A stretch of 6,357 nucleotides of DNA from the NCBI GenBank assembly GCA_031264545.1, contig JAISDV010000191.1, positions 1 through 6,357 on the forward strand, given 5' to 3'. This document shows positions 5,968-6,357 of the stretch, piece by piece. The translations under genes were made by a program, and so were the position numbers. The DNA is from Oscillospiraceae bacterium. Lineage in GTDB: Bacteria > Bacillota > Clostridia > Oscillospirales > Oscillospiraceae. A model generated the notes under the pieces. It ran no database searches and was not told the origin of the DNA. It saw only the letters and a program-made list of their open reading frames with translations. How positions within the stretch are numbered: position 1 is the first letter of the stretch; each line of letters starts with the position of its first letter.

Positions 5968-6357
5968 GTGGATAAGGTCACAGTGGTGGGAGCGGGACTG
6001 GCAGGCTGCGAGGCGGCGTGGCAGCTCGCTGTAAGGGGCGTCGATGTGCGTCTTGTCGAGATGAAGCCGGACAGGAAAACGCCTGCGCATGTCTCAGACA
6101 GCTTTGCCGAGCTGGTCTGCTCCAATTCCTTCAGGAGCGACGATCCGGCCAGCGCCGCCGGTCTTCTCAAGGCGGAGCTGCGCCGGCTGGGTTCGCTCGT
6201 CATGGCCTGCGCGGACGCGGCGCGCGTCGCCGCCGGCGGTGCGCTTGCCGTCGACCGGGACGGTTTTTCCGCGATGATGACGGAGCGGGTCAGGCGCTGT
6301 GCCAATATTGAACTTATTTCGGAGGAGGCCGTTGCAATTCCGGACGGCGAGGCCTTG
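5968..6357 (+). CDS. trmFO: TrmFO, folate/FAD-dependent tRNA (uracil-5-)-methyltransferase, N-terminal part
   Basis: TrmFO makes 5-methyluridine at position 54 of the tRNA T-loop, using 5,10-methylenetetrahydrofolate as carbon donor and FAD/NAD(P)H as reductant. Only the first 130 codons are present; the frame is open to the right edge, and the full protein is usually about 430-460 residues. The N-terminus, VDKVTVVGAGLAGCEAAWQL, is a beta-alpha-beta dinucleotide fold with GxGxxGxxxA that binds FAD. It is followed by VRLVEMKP (residues 27-34), then FAELVCSNSFRSD (46-58), a strongly characteristic TrmFO (formerly Gid) signature, and LLKAELRRLGS (66-76). The start is GTG with GGAGG 8 bases upstream. 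The 16-base gap to topA and the order dprA-topA-trmFO match Bacillus subtilis and many Clostridia, where xerC and hslVU/codY often follow; those would lie beyond the window. The GidA/MnmG family shares the FAD motif, but the ELVCSNSFRS stretch and the context favour TrmFO. Confidence 0.96.
   Translation, partial: MDKVTVVGAGLAGCEAAWQLAVRGVDVRLVEMKPDRKTPAHVSDSFAELVCSNSFRSDDPASAAGLLKAELRRLGSLVMACADAARVAAGGALAVDRDGFSAMMTERVRRCANIELISEEAVAIPDGEAL

Noticed and set aside
5445..6305. Long open reading frame on the - strand spanning the topA end and the trmFO start (about 286 codons)
   Set aside because: It crosses two well-supported + strand genes and the gap between them. Its Ser/Arg/Ala-rich composition is typical of a GC-driven antisense frame.
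6018..6311. Alternative + strand frame over the trmFO start
   Set aside because: It is out of frame with the clear TrmFO product and Arg/Cys-rich. The GTG at 5968 with its GGAGG gives a family-typical protein instead.

Overview
The window looks like a chromosomal segment of a Bacillota (Firmicutes) bacterium, probably a fairly GC-rich member of the Clostridia. Three things point there: the gene order dprA-topA-trmFO, which is classic for Firmicutes; strong AGGAGG-type ribosome binding sites; and the use of GTG and TTG starts. The species cannot be named from the sequence alone. All six genes are on the + strand, tightly packed, with gaps of 13 to 49 bases.

Left part (about 1-1582): two visibly AT-richer genes, 36 bases apart. 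The first runs in from the left edge and has a GAF-like C-terminal region. The second is a small radical SAM protein with a clear CX3CX2C cluster motif and a layout reminiscent of the spore photoproduct lyase / Rv2578c-like group. Their function is unknown; they look like an accessory two-gene unit beside the housekeeping cluster, and the unit may have more members outside the window.

Right part (about 1630-6357): a GC-rich housekeeping run. It holds a TrmH/SpoU-family RNA 2'-O-ribose methyltransferase, dprA (single-stranded DNA-binding RecA loader), topA (DNA topoisomerase I, with three C-terminal four-cysteine zinc fingers and a Lys/Ala-rich tail) and the start of trmFO (folate/FAD-dependent tRNA U54 methyltransferase, cut by the right edge). 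The spacing suggests co-transcription. The jobs are RNA modification plus DNA topology and uptake/recombination; the grouping is conserved in Firmicutes rather than one pathway.

No tRNA, rRNA, CRISPR array, insertion sequence, convincing intrinsic terminator or gene-free stretch over 300 bases was seen. The most interesting part is the GAF-like/radical SAM pair. The rest is ordinary, with a few small oddities: a TTG start inside a T tract, a non-canonical residue in a DprA motif, and an SD inside a palindrome.
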